Shown piece by piece: positions 1 through 16,899 of a stretch of 64,000 nt of DNA (positions within the stretch are counted from its first letter, which is position 1; each line of letters starts with the position of its first letter). The notes beneath the pieces are model-generated. The model saw nothing but the letters and a program-made list of their open reading frames with translations, was not told the DNA's origin and did not search any database. A program made the position numbers and the translations under genes. The DNA is taken from contig HG738140.1 of assembly GCA_000499405.2 (NCBI GenBank), forward strand, positions 682,001 through 746,000, given 5' to 3'. The stretch comes from Onchocerca volvulus. Its lineage: Eukaryota > Nematoda > Chromadorea > Rhabditida > Onchocercidae.

Positions 1-140
1 ACCTCCCTGTTATAAATGATAAATCTCCGGAAATTCTCCACCGATTCTTTTCAAATCATGACACAACTTTGCATTCGAATAGGCGCATGTTTTTATATAA
101 ATATACTTACTTTTTGTCACGTCCATACTAACTAAAAGTA
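1..140 (+). repeat. Left-truncated copy of the Helitron end repeat
   Basis: The block aligns by eye with 745-905: the same order of 'gataaatctcc', a short spacer, 'gacacaactttgcattcgaa', then 'taactaaaagtaagtgagg'. It runs off the left edge of the window, so its true start is not visible. It carries the shared core (GCATTCGAATAGGCGC followed by TGTTTTTATATAAATATAC) at about 70-112. It is probably the end of another Helitron or a non-autonomous derivative. No coding sequence is seen in it. Confidence 0.7.
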
Positions 141-684
141 AGTGAGGAGCGGAATTCATTGAATTTACCTTCCTTTCTTTCTCCCACTCTCCCTCTATCT
201 CCCATTTCTCTCTTTTATTGCTATGCTTATTACATGACTTGGATTTATCAAAAGAAAGAAGGAAAAAAATCATAAAAAGAATTTAAATGCTTTCTGATAT
301 GATGGATAATATAAAAAATTTTTGCATTTGCAACGAATCTCAAAAAAAATTTTAAATGTTTGTTAAATTTTGAAATTTCTTATTCCTTAATAAAAATTAG
401 CTTAATTTGGTTGAAAAAAGGGATCAATTTAACCTAAAGAAATTTCATTACATTAATTCAAAATCTTTCTTAAGATAAAACTTTTTGCTCAGTTGATTTT
501 CCCCGACTTAATTTTGATTAAACTCAATTTAATTTAAATTTAATTTAAAATATTGACTCATAACTTTTCTCATTTTTCCATAAATTGAATATTTAAATCC
601 ATTAACATCTAAGAAATATTGACACTTATAATTTAACATAACTCATACTAATTGCTTTTTTTAAATTTTATCCAAATTATACCT
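141..684. other. AT-rich spacer between repeat copies
   Basis: Very AT-rich sequence with runs of A/T and no open frame of note. No recognisable gene, RNA or repeat unit apart from simple A/T composition. Confidence 0.5.
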
Positions 685-714
685 TTATTTGTTTATTTTG
701 ATCCATCTCTTTTC

Positions 715-1500
715 TCTATTATGTAAATAAAAATGTAAATACTCCTTTTTTACACTTGATAAATCTCCAAAAGTTTGGAGACTACCGACTACTTTCAAAT
801 TTTGACACAACCTTGCATTCGAATAGGGCATACTTACTTTCACTTGTTGCATACTAACACACTTACTTTTTTCACGTTTCACGTCCATGACAACTAAAAG
901 TAAGTGAGGGGGTGGAATTTTTTAACTCTACCCTGCATCACGCCCTCGTGAACGAACTGAATTTTTTGATTCCGCTCCTGCACCGCGCTTTCATGAGCGG
1001 ACAGATATATTCACCACATCTACTTTCTGCATTGACTGTTTCACGTTCTTCATTGATTGATTTGAAATTTTTATATCGCGTTGCATTCGAATAAGCGGGT
1101 GTTTTTAAATAAAGAAAAGAGTAATTCAAGCTTTTCGTTTGCTTTTTTTGGTGAAGGATGTAATTCGTTTACTTTTTGATTTGTGGGAAATGTAGCTGCG
1201 TCGCAGAAATGTCGAGATCATGATAACGTATAATTAAATGTTTCCTTCAAGTAATTTGTGAATTATCTCTTCTAATATTAGTCTAATATTACTTTTAATA
1301 TTAGTTCGTGTCTTAGATTTCCTCTTTGGCAGAAATGTTCAATGTTCATTTTGACACAACATTTAAAGTGTTAACCCACGGATTTGAAATTTTGAAGCAA
1401 GGTAACATTCAAATAGGCACGTTGTTTTTGTGCAGATACATCTTTATTTTTTATCTGTCACACCTGTGACAAATAAAGGTAACTGCGCGGACTGAATCTG
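715..1500 (+). repeat. Helitron 5' leader with three degenerate core repeats
   Basis: The leader repeats a motif of the form TTTGAAAATTT, a spacer, then GCATTCGAATAGGCG, at about 793, 1062 and 1382, spaced roughly 270-320 bp. The stretch 715-1260 is homologous, in the same plus orientation, to 20866-21390. 'Gagatcatgat' followed by a 'ataatt/gaaatgttt' stretch near 1214-1250 reappears at 21331-21362. The leader holds small open frames (for example 912-1094), but they are not conserved as protein. Confidence 0.7.
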
Positions 1501-1828
1501 CTAACCACGCTTACTTTCTGCGAAGTGAACGTGGTCTTCAGTATGCAATGCTCAGTAGGCTCGATAAAGTGTGCGCATATTTCAATGGAACGTTCTGTCA
1601 AAAATTCAAAGCAAGAAATAAAAACTTTCTGAGATTTAAGATTTTAAACAAACGAACATTTACGACTTTGGTATCTTTTAATATCACATATTATTTTTGA
1701 AAAGCGACACAGCAATAGGACCAGTCCAACAATTTAATTGAACAGTTTCGAGTTCAAGTTTAAGTTCAATCGAAAGTTAATTTTTAGAACATTTCGGGGC
1801 AATCGATCTGCTTTGTTTCGTGCAAATA

Positions 1829-4800
1829 ATACCTCGCAGAAGATCAAACTTAGGTCGTCGTATTCACACAGCGGAAGCATTGCTTTAGATTCAGTGCAAA
1901 TCAAGCAGAGGAAGATCGAGTATCAGCAAACGAGCAAACGAGACTAAGAATGGCTCAAAAGCAAGCAGACGACGTGCAGCCAGGCTTGAGGATGCACGGT
2001 TCGAGCACGTCGATCGTGTTCTGCAGCTTCAGATCTGCTTCATTCTCAACAGAATGAAAGCTATCGGCTGAGAGTTGAAAGACGTCAACGAGAAGCAGAA
2101 AATCAACGTCAACTACACCTTGGTGCTCAGCAATCACGCGAATATAATAGCCTTGCATTCTGGTACAACTCAGCTGATGATTATAGTTTGAGTCAGCATG
2201 TTCTCATCGGCACTATAACTGAAATATGTCCTTGTTGCAAGGCTCTGAAATTTAATGGAGAACAAAGTGAATGTGTTGCGCCGCTGGAAAAATTGAATTG
2301 CCTCAACTTGAAGAACCGCCAGAGGCATTAAAAACTTGGCTAGCCGGATATACCGCCGAATTAAAGCGTTTTCTATCTAAAATCAGGCAGTACAACTCAT
2401 GTTTCTAAATGACGTCGTTCTGTCCAGAAATCGTAACAACACAATTTATGCTAACTTTCAAAGTTAAAGGAGAAATTTATCATAAAGCCGGCTCCTTTCC
2501 TCTGTTGCTAAATGGTCAACATAAATTCCTAAAAATGTATTTCATTGATGATAGCAATGATGAATTGAATGCATATTGCGAGATTCATATTGACATAAAA
2601 AGATCCATCATTTACCAACTGCAACAGCTTCACGAAAAAAAAAAAAATTTGATGCGTTTGTTTAAAATAGCAATTGACATGATGCCATCTGATACACATA
2701 AACATTGTTATTCATGCTGACAAACTACCTGCTGGAGAACACGTGCGAAGATTCAATGCTCCAACTATAGTCGAAGTGGTGATTGTTATAGTCGGAGATC
2801 AATTCCAACCTACAGATATTGTTTTTCACCGCAGAAACGATCATTTGACATAAATTGCAGAAACTCATCGATGCAACGATACTCTGCAATATCAGTCTTT
2901 TTGAGATGGTGCCGATGGATCACTTCAACTTTAAGGTGATAAATCCAACCAGTGGCGAAGAAATAAGTAAGAAATGTAGCGCAATGAACTTTTTTTTATA
3001 GTTATTTTTATAGTTCATTGCGCTACATTTCTAATTTGTTTCTGAGCCACTGGGTGGATTTATCATCTTAACTTTGAAGTAATCCATCGGCACCACTAAT
3101 GATTCGAGAGAATGACGACAATCACATTTTGAAATGCCGTCAGTTGTTTCACGAATATATCGCAGATATGCATGCAAAATTCGAAACAGAACGTTTGATA
3201 CTCATCATTTGAATCATACAAAGCTTCGCTCTGAAGAATACATTCATTTGTGAGATGAGTTGTCAATGACAGTAATACAATTAACGTTGGAAGACCAACA
3301 ACTTTGCCATCTACATATGCAAGCAGTTCACGTCATATGCATGAGTACGTTCAAGATGGAGTTGCGTATGTTCGCGAATACAGGAGTCCAGGCTTATTCA
3401 TTACATTCAGATGCAGCCCAGCTTGGGATGATATACAAAATCTCTTACTTCCTGAGCAATAGCCGATGGATAGGCAATAGCCGATCATAGCACGTATTTT
3501 CAGACAAAAACTGAAATCACTGATGGATTTCATGGTATAACATGAAATATTTGGGTCTGCGCGCTGTTGGATGTACTCAGTGGAATCGCAAAAGAGAGGA
3601 TTACCACATGCACATATACTAATCTGACTTTATGACAAAATCACTTCAAACTAAATCGACGATTTAATATGGCTGAAAAATACCGGATGCCGACGTTGAT
3701 GAAGATTTCATGAAGCTTTGACGAAAAATATGATAACATGAACCTTGCAATACATTGAATCCAAATTCACCATGCATGATAGACGGAAAATGCTTTAAGT
3801 GATATCCTCGAGCATTAGTATTTAATACAGTTACAGGAAACGATGGATATTCTTTATACAGAAGAAGATCAGCAAAAGATGACGGTAAATTAGCAACCAT
3901 ACAAATGTGGAATGGTGACATCGAAGTAGATAACCGGTTGGGTTGTTTCATATTCGCCTTTGCTATTAAAAACATGCAAAGCGCACATAAACGTGAAATA
4001 CTGTAACTCCGTTAAATCGATGAAATACACGTGAATGAAGGCAGAGATATGGCAATTTCTCGTGCAGACAGAAAGAACTGATAGGAAAGCGGTTTTATTC
4101 TGTCGATGAAAAATGGCACAGTATCTGACTAGAAGATACATAAGCAACAATGAAGCTGTATACGGTGAATTCTTTCATTTCCCATACATGAACGAAATCC
4201 AAATGTTGTTCACTTAGCAGTACATCTGAAAAATGGACAACGATACGGTTTCAAATGCGCAATAAACAGCTCTGAATTCACCGGATACAATTTTAACTAC
4301 CTCCTTCACAGCATGTCAAAATGACGCATTTGCGAAAACACTTATATTCGGAAGTGCCTACGCATTATACATGGAATGTGAATAGAAAATCATCTGAATG
4401 ACGCAAACGAGGAGAATCGGTTGACAGATAACCTAACATAACTAATCAAATTACGATAGGCAAATTTTACATTTTGCATCGTAATCAAGACGAATGCTTC
4501 TTCCTTCGCATATTGTTAGTAACTGTGCCCGGTCCAACCTTCTTCCAACAATTAAAAACTGTCAACGACGTCACACATGCTACTTTCCGCAGTGCATGTT
4601 AAGCTTTGAATTTATTGGAGAACGACCGACACTGGGATATTTGCATTAATGACGCATTCAACAGTTACATCCAAATGAAATTCGTACACTTTTGCAATCA
4701 TATTGAATGTCTGCTTTCTTTCATCTCCAGCAGAGTTATAAGAAAAATATAAATCGCATATACTGAAGATATTATCCACTGAATATGCAAGGAAAATATA

Positions 4801-6210
4801 AATATGAAAGTGAATTCCACGGCAAAAATCTACAATGAAGCTTCGATAATGATTGAAGATTTGCATTTATAAATCGCGAAAAAAGTTCTCAATCAATTGG
4901 AAATGCTATCACCGAATCGATCTTCGTTCAATGTAGAATTGCGTCACGAACAAAATTACAATACGACTGATCTTTTGTCATATGTACAATCAAATATTCC
5001 TAAGCTAACGTTTCAGCAAAAAGGCATTTGCGATCAAATAATGCAAATTGTCAATAAGCGAGTTGGAGAAATCTTCTTTTTTTTTTTTTAGTTGCGCCAA
5101 GAACTGGTAAAACATTCGAAATTAGATTGATTCTGGCAGCAATTCGATCCAAAAATGACATAGCCTTAGCTCTTATATTATCCGGAATAGCTGCAGCTTT
5201 GCTACCAGATGGAAGAAGTGCTAATTCCGCTTTGAAATTGCCATTGAGCGTGCAATTCATTGAACTCCCAAATGTAACATTTCCAAAACATCGGGCATGG
5301 GAAAAGTATTGCAAAATGCAAACTTATTGTTTGGGATGAATGTAAAACGACGCACAAAAATTCGATCGAGGTTCTTGGTCGATTATTGCAAGAATTGCGT
5401 GGAAATATCAAACTATTTGGGAACGCATTAGTATTGCTTGCCAGAGATTTCAGGCAAATATTTTTTTTAATTCCACTATTGATACCAGCGAAGAAATAAA
5501 TGCTTGCCTGGAATACTTTACTTTGCGGCGATACGTAAAAAGTTGAAATCAACTACAATATACGTGTTCAGCTGCAAAACGATCGATCAACTGGGATCAT
5601 CGCACATCAATTATTGGAAATTGAGAACGGAAAGCTGCCGATTGATCTGGCCTCAGATGAATTTCATTGCCTCATAATTTCTGCAATTTGAGACATCAAA
5701 GAAGAGTTGATTGAAAAGGTATTTCCTGATATTGAAACCAATTATAAGGATCACGATGGGCTGCACCAAGTACAAAGACGTTAATAATGTTATTCAGTCT
5801 AACATTCAAATCGAGGCAGTCACATATAAGTCCTTTGACACTGTGGTGGAATCAAATTATCCAACAAAATTTTAGAATTCACTCGATCAGCTAGGGATGC
5901 CGCCACACGTATTGCAATTGAGAACCGCATATCAGTCATCATTTTGCGAAATATCAACCAATCAAAAGTTTGCAACAGCACACGGCTTGCAGTAAAAAAA
6001 ATAATTAACAGCATCCTTGAAGCAGAAATCTTGAAAGGATTTTTCAAATTTGAAGATGTTCTTATTCCTCGCATTCCTATGATTCCAACGGAATGCCATT
6101 TCAGTTTGAAAGATTTCAATTCCCAATTTGATTGGCAATTGCATTCACCATCAAAAATGCTCAGGATCAATCTTTAGAATCGTGCTGTTTAAATTTAGAG
6201 ACCGATTGCT
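1829..6210 (+). pseudogene. Helitron Rep-helicase (HUH Rep + PIF1-like helicase), broken
   Basis: Read across several frames, the order is that of an animal Helitron protein. An Arg-rich N-terminus starts near 1829, where ATA stands at the likely ATG (PRRRSNLGRR). A Cys motif (EICPCCKALKFNGE) lies at 2218-2262. The Rep region ends in GLPHAH at 3598-3615, with the HUH residues intact. PIF1-like helicase follows, with a degenerate Walker A (APRTGKT, 5094-5114), the 'RDFRQ' and 'RVQLQND' regions (about 5440-5590) and IPRIPMIPT near 6066. Stops include 3460-3462, 3538-3540 and 3625-3627. A 13-T run at 5077-5089 breaks the frame before Walker A. The C-terminal helicase motif VI is lost after about 6210. 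Confidence 0.85.
2907..3095. repeat. 83-bp imperfect inverted duplication inside Helitron 1
   Basis: Arm 2907-2989 and arm 3013-3095 are reverse complements with about 10 mismatches in 83 positions by eye, separated by a 23-nt A/T loop. The left arm matches the coding stretch present once in the other Helitron copy (about 24330-24412, reverse strand). The Rep reading resumes directly after the right arm (near 3099). It therefore looks like a local inverted duplication inserted into the Rep coding sequence. Confidence 0.9.
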
Positions 6211-6302
6211 TCTCAAATCAATCTCCAATCCAACTAAATTACAAATCAAACTACTAAATATCAGTTTTTTTCCCAACATTAAAGACTGAGCTACAACAAC
6301 AC

Positions 6303-6357
6303 GTGTATATAAAACATGCGCATATTCGAATGCAATATTGTGTCAAAACTGTACTAG
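6303..6357 (-). repeat. Inverted core repeat and CTAG at Helitron 1 3' end
   Basis: The reverse complement reads TTTTGACACAATATTGCATT followed by CGAATATGCGCATGTTTTATATA, the same core as at 70-112 and 793-840 but in the opposite orientation. CTAG at 6354-6357, in the context ACTAGCT, resembles the CTAG in context GACTAGCT at 59198-59201. This supports placing the 3' end of the element here. Confidence 0.6.
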
Positions 6358-6460
6358 CTAAAACACTCTGCGTGGACGGTCCAGCTAATGACAAAATAAA
6401 AATGTTCCAAATTAATTTCAGTTTACTAGCGCAGTATTTCTGCCTCAAAAATTCAAATTT

Positions 6461-8012
6461 TGTAAGAAATTAATCATAATTGATGAAACTAATTTGAAAT
6501 GAGCTGTAATCAAAGAAGTAAAGAGGAAAATGTAATTCACATAGAAAGTAAATTAAATTTAAAAATCAAAAAATTGAAGGAAAATAATATTAAAACTGCG
6601 CGGTAAAACATATTTTAGAGTTGAAAATTAGCAAATTTGACACTTATTTTTTTAGTAAATTTATTAAAATAAAATAGCAAATTGTGAAATTTTTAAAACT
6701 TCTTCCATTAATTAAGAGTAGGATGGTAAAAAAAAATGACTGTTTTTTTTTTTATCTTTAAATATAAAATAAAGGAAATACAGCATTTTCAAAATATGCA
6801 GATGAATAATCCTGAAAACCTTTTTCTTGCTTGGCTTTCTTTAATGATATCATTCTCCGATATAAAAAGGAAACAGCAAAGTTTGGTCGATTGATATCTT
6901 TTCTCTTTCCAAGAAAATGAAAACAGTTATGATAATGGGAAAGAAAAGCAAGTTCCATTTTTGCAGTTTTTCGCTGATTCTTCACTCTTTTTTTATTTTA
7001 TATATTTATTGATAATTTAAAACTAGCAATAGGCAGTTTGATTGATGCAAAGAAGTTGTGTCATCCAATATGATTCAATTTAGGTAATTATAATGCTCAT
7101 TGAAAAAACAGGAAGAAAAGAAAATTATGTGCACTATTTTTTCCTCTTTTCCTTCTCATCTATTGCATAATGTGAATATAAAAGAATATCACTATGCAAG
7201 TTATGCAAAACTAATTCCGAACTTTGATTACGACAGATCTTAGCAATCAAATAGAGCTAAGAGATAGATAAACATAAAAATTGCTGTCAGCATTCTTATT
7301 TGAACATATTAAATGATACTGAATGATTACATATGACATTAACTGCAAAATATTAGAAATTTGTTGCCACTGCGCATCGTCTTAGTCTAATTGCTTAGAA
7401 TTCTGCTAGTCTGATTGTCCCAAATATATCAATTTTTTCCCTTTTTTTGATGAGATCGAACTGTGGGTTAGGTAGACATGTGAAACTTCAAGCCTTAAGG
7501 GTTAGAAGAGAAGCAATATGAAACAGACATAAAATTCTAATTTTCTAGATCAGTCAGATTTAGATGGCCAAAATAGGTCTAAACGGTATTAAATATTTTC
7601 AGTCTCTCAATAATCGATATGATTTCCTTATTCCGAACATCGATTTCTTGAAGTTTCAAGAACATCATGAATCTACAGGATTTTGCTGCATTTATTTGAC
7701 TGCAAAACTCGTATTGATTCCACTTATTCCTTTGCCTTCATCATTCATGACCAAAATTCTAATCTTCCGTAAAAGAACCAAAAAAAAATTTTTTTATCAT
7801 CATAAATCAATTTTAATTTCTATGGAACTTCAACCAGATAAGCACGAAAACTACAATCCAAATCGGGAACAATGAGAAATAGTTTAAATTAATTTAAATG
7901 ACTTAATAAATCAACAGCTATTATTACTGCATACGACTAACATAATATTCATGAAAGAAAGATATAATAATCAGTTAAGACGCAATAATTTTTCCCACCA
8001 ATGTCTCACAAT
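6461..8012. other. Intergenic DNA downstream of enolase
   Basis: AT-rich sequence between Helitron 1 and the enolase stop codon, presumably including the enolase 3' UTR on the minus strand. I could not identify a convincing minus-strand AATAAA close to the stop. An open frame of 103 codons on the plus strand (7564-7875) resembles nothing I recognise and is likely chance. Confidence 0.5.
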
Positions 8013-12576
<4,564 letters not shown>

Positions 12577-12614
12577 AGTTGATGATATCTCTTATGATCA
12601 GCGAGAAAGCTACT
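12577..12614 (-). promoter_or_regulatory. Short 5' UTR with splice acceptor, enolase
   Basis: Reverse-strand reading is ATTTTTATTTCAG, then a 36-nt leader ending AACT, then ATG. The AG is at 12614-12613. A T-rich acceptor this close to the start codon is the usual form of a nematode spliced-leader addition site; a cis-spliced 5' UTR intron is the alternative. Confidence 0.6.
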
Positions 12615-14078
12615 GAAATAAAAATGTTTAAATATAAAGTGCAAAAATTCCATTTTGTTTACCCATAGATATCGACGTAAAATTTAAATGTTCACCTACA
12701 GTTAACAACCCTATTTCAGCTAATATTGTGGTTTTTCATTATTCTAGATAGTTCTCTAATTATCAGTTAGTGATAAGTAGTAAGGATTGAGTCATTAACG
12801 CTACAGTGATTAATTATTCATGAGTATTATTTTGAATTCAAGTATTATATTACCCCGTCTTTTTTTAATCTAAACGGTATTTGAAATATTACGAATGAGA
12901 GAATTCTTCCTCCATCTTTTTTAACCTCAATTAAATTTTAAACTATCAAAAAAGAAAAAGTGCTAACAGCATTTCCTTCCCAATATGTCGGTTAATTGTG
13001 AAAGCTTATCAAATTTGCCTATTTTTTCATTTCGTCTTTCCAATCAATTACATAAATAATAATTTTTGTTTGCAATAATATTTCTTTCTCGTCTATTTCC
13101 CTCGGGATCCCGAAAAAATTCAACCCGAAATTGACAAAAACAAAGAAACTATAGGGATTATATTGAGAAGATATTGAATGAGTATATCATTCAATAGATG
13201 GGAAGAAACATACGAAAGTTTCGTTACTGTCAGTGAAGAGATGTTTATCAGATTCAAACTATTCCCTGTTTTGAAACAGAAAAAGGGCAAAGGAGAAAAA
13301 GATTGGAAAAAGCAAAAAGAAAAAGGTTTGCAATCATTATTTTTTAAAAATTTGCACTTTTTCTTGCATCTTGTGTCTTCCAGTGAAAAAGAAAGCAATT
13401 CATTACGTTTTCAATATGTATTATTTTCAGTAATGTTTCGAAGTTATTTAATATAAGCATTAAATGAAATTTAACCAAAAATTTCTTGCTATATAATTTT
13501 TTTGCATGGAAAATTCAAATTCAAATGCATTTAATTTTTGTTAGTACCTTAACTTTATGTCTACGAATAATGTCAACTAGCCAAACAGACCATTTGAAAA
13601 ACAAAAAAAAGGTAAATTATTTCCTAAAACTCAACCAATTAATCGCAAATTTGAACGAATCACATCTACCCTATGTAAAATTCAAAAGCTATATAGGTTG
13701 TCTTTGCCACAAATATCGATAAAATGCTGATAATAATGAAAATTTGATTGATTAAAATTGTTTTGAAGAAAAGATAATTCCGTTGAAAACGATATCCGTC
13801 GATATTTTTTTAAACCCACACTGACGTTTAGATGGTTGGGTAGCCGAGTAGGTGATGGGTGGAGAACTACGATGGTAAAAGTTTTCGCAAATAAAGAGGA
13901 ATCTGCGACGTCGAATTCGCAAGAACTGGGAGCTGAAAGTAATAAATACGTGCAATTACTTGCATAGACCCAGCAGACAAGGCGTGCTATTCAATCAGCA
14001 GCGAAGTGATGAGCAAACGGCAAAAATTGTGTCGGAAGACTACTAATACATCGCAATCCTAAAACCTTCAATTCGATG

Positions 14079-14149
14079 CACACACACACACACACACACA
14101 TATATACACCTATACCTACACCTACACACGCACACGCACACGCACACAT
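14079..14149. repeat. Compound CA / CACACG microsatellite
   Basis: A pure CA run (14079-14100) passes into TATACACC and CCTACA units, then CACACG repeats. It produces a spurious open frame of Cys/Val/Ala/Gly on the minus strand. Confidence 0.95.
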
Positions 14150-16329
14150 ACAAAGATATAGAGAAAATGAAACAGAACTATAGTTAGATAAGAATCCCCT
14201 GAGCCATCTTTTATCGCATAGCTTTTCAATCTCTACCTCATTCATTTTCTCTATTTGCTTCTTTCCCCCTCTTTGCCTACCTCACTCTCTCTCCCTCTCT
14301 GTTCGTCTACGAATTGAATGTACTAGTGAAATATGTAGCAGCCAGCAATATTTCCATCCGTATTCATCAGTTTTTTCTTATTACCCTTGACTGTATTCAT
14401 AAAGGGAAGAAGAGTGGAAGAGAAAGAGACAGAGAGGGCGATGAAATCGATCAAATTTTTCAAATTCAAGGTGAACTGTTGTAGTGCAATGGAATAAAAG
14501 ATGGAGGGAGTGGAAGAGTGAAAGGTGATTTATTGGACAAGATCTAGAAGTTATCCCAGCCTGGGGACTTCATTTTGGTATTTTTAAATGATGTGACAGG
14601 GGACACCGTTTCCAATTGTATCTTTTTTTTTCTATTTGGGCACTTTTTAAGCTATCAGATACAATCATTGCTTGCATTAATATAATTAAGAATTCAAGGG
14701 CATGCATCAGTCAGTATTTTTTTCATGTTTATGATTGGTAAGATTATGAGCAGTTAATGTTTTCCGGTATTTACTGGGAGATAATATTTTCTTAATAACA
14801 TATTTGAAATTTTTATAAAAAAATAATTGTGTATTCTAGAATTAAACCAGTAAATCACTCATATCATTCATTTTGAGAGGACCAAAACTGTTATCATTTT
14901 GATTTCAACTACCATGAATTTCTTCCATCTTTTGATGGCTTTTCCATAAAAATTTCACATTATCACGATTACATGGAAAGGTTTTTCTGTATACATTGTA
15001 TGAAAGTGCATTTTGCTAAAAGCCTCAGCTTGATAAAAGCTTTATTAGGCAATGAAATAAGTGGTCCTGCAGAGAAATCCGAAAATTTCCTTCAAATAAT
15101 TAACATGCTAAACCGTATTCGAATGATGTGCCTTCATGACTGAATTTTCGAAAAGTAATTTGATAGTTTGATGATAGCTTGCTGGTGTTTTCTTTCCTTC
15201 AGAAATGATTGATACATCAGTGATTTTTCAGCTTGTCTTCCACACAATTTTTGATAACATATTGAAAACTTTACAATATAAAAATCAGATTTAATTTTTT
15301 TTTCTTTTTTTTTCTTTCATGTGAATGAGAAGTGCAGTTGTTCGGTAATGTGAATATTCGAAGAATAATAAAATGCAATCATAGAAAAAATGATATATTA
15401 AATGTTATGTTATTAAAAGTCGATGTTTCAATTATTATTGCAAATGTTGAAATGTTTTGAATTGGAAAAGTTATATCTAAATACCGTGAAAAAATAGGAA
15501 TCAAATTACTTCTTTAAGAATAGTCAAAAAAGGAAAGATAAAAATATCCAATTCAGTATGAAAGTTAAATTCATATCTGTTTATCTCAATGCTATTAAAC
15601 TGTTATGAATTTTGCACTAGTATTTTAGAAAAATATGATATTAGATGGAGAATTTATCATGTATGCTTCACTTCATTTCCTCATTGTTAAAAATGATCAA
15701 TTTATTTCCTTTAAATGCATTCAAAAAATAAGTTATATGAAATATGTTTGATTTTTTTAATTCTTATTAAAATCATCCCCTTATTTCTTCTAAAACAATG
15801 TTAAAATTTGAGCATTCAATGGATGTTTATATTTAAAATTACTGAAAAATTTAAGATTTCCTGATAAAAGATGTTACCTTCATGACATGATGATAAATTT
15901 CCCGAAGAGGAAAATAAATATCGTTAAATTAATGGCATTACGATCCCTTGATCGCATGTAAACTTCATGCGAGGAATTTGGATTTTCACCATATAAATTT
16001 TTTTTATACAATATATTTGATTATTTTAAATACTTTACTTTCAACGAGTTACAAAACTTTTCACTGGTGATTACATTGTCGATTTGTTCTTAGATATCTG
16101 AGAAGAAATCATTTCATATTTAGACATATATCACAAATTAAAAACAACAAATATTACATTATTAACAAACAACGAATATTACTTATTAGCGCATGTCAAC
16201 ATGAATTTCTGATTTCTACTGGTTGTGTTGATATTATGAAGGCGGATTTTTGATTAATTTTATCAATTATATTTACACTAAAATGCTTTTCATCTTTAAG
16301 AAATCAAACTTGCGCATGTTGCTAGAAAC

Positions 16330-16366
16330 TATTCGACAACAAATAAAAGAAATATGTTGTCGAATA
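16330..16366. other. 12-bp perfect hairpin
   Basis: TATTCGACAACA (16330-16341) is the exact reverse complement of TGTTGTCGAATA (16355-16366), around a 13-nt A-rich loop. It is intergenic, with no T-run following that would suggest a terminator. Confidence 0.8.
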
Positions 16367-16899
16367 ATTTTTAAGGTCCAAAATAAATTGAATAAAATGA
16401 TAAAATGTAAGTAGATTTGCAGATCTATTTTTTACATTTTAGAAAGAATGGTCTATCATCTATATTGCAATTATAACCATTTACGGCTATAATCGATCAC
16501 AGTAACGTGATATTTCTGATAAATATGCATTAAAACTCGGATGTCATGGCATAAAGCCTTAAATAGGGTTTCCGTAATAGTATCAGAGGTTTGCAAGTAA
16601 TCTGTACGTTAAGGAATTTTGAATAAAGGAAGATTAATATTAAAATTTATCTTCACATTGTAGGGAAAAGCAATTGCGGAATCATTTTGGAAGGAAATAA
16701 ATGCATCTTTGCAATATCATTTTAATGAAGCATATCTTCTGTATTTTCCGCATTATCATATTTATTCAAATTATTTGACAAAACTAACACTGCGATCGAA
16801 TTAAATGAGATTAATGTTAACAAAAGTAATATTTTATCGGCAGTTTATACGACAGTTGTGTAGAATATATACTTTAGTTTAATAGCTAAAAATTTTTTC

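Larger units (their letters stand above)
715..6460 (+). mobile_element. Degenerate Rep/helicase Helitron, copy 1
   Basis: This is a rolling-circle transposon remnant. A Helitron-like 5' start (TC followed by TATTATGTAAATAAAAATG at 715) leads into a non-coding leader with three degenerate copies of the ATTCGAAT core (about 793-840, 1062-1115, 1382-1440). The broken Rep-helicase reading follows (about 1829-6210), then a 3' tail with one inverted core (about 6303-6348) and a CTAG at 6354-6357, a plausible Helitron 3' end. Boundaries are approximate. The element is close in sequence to the minus-strand copy at 20.9-25.25 kb. It contains an extra 83-bp inverted duplication (2907-3095) absent from the other copy. 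It cannot encode an active enzyme. Confidence 0.8.

Noticed and set aside
3664..4150. Antisense open frames in Helitron 1 that recur almost unchanged as plus-strand frames at 23331-23721
   Set aside because: They look conserved only because the two transposon copies are near-identical; the sense reading on the other strand matches Helitron Rep.
7564..7875. 103-codon open frame on the plus strand downstream of enolase
   Set aside because: No domain or family pattern recognised, no splice context, composition like surrounding DNA; most likely chance.
13120..13456. Overlapping 92-codon frames on both strands
   Set aside because: Lys/Phe-rich, no recognisable domain, and mutually exclusive; no supporting exon structure.
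13991..14245. 84-codon minus-strand frame with a Cys/Val/Ala/Gly-rich centre
   Set aside because: It is created by the CA/CACACG microsatellite.
16330..16366. Hairpin considered as a transcription terminator
   Set aside because: Eukaryotic context and no T-run after the stem.
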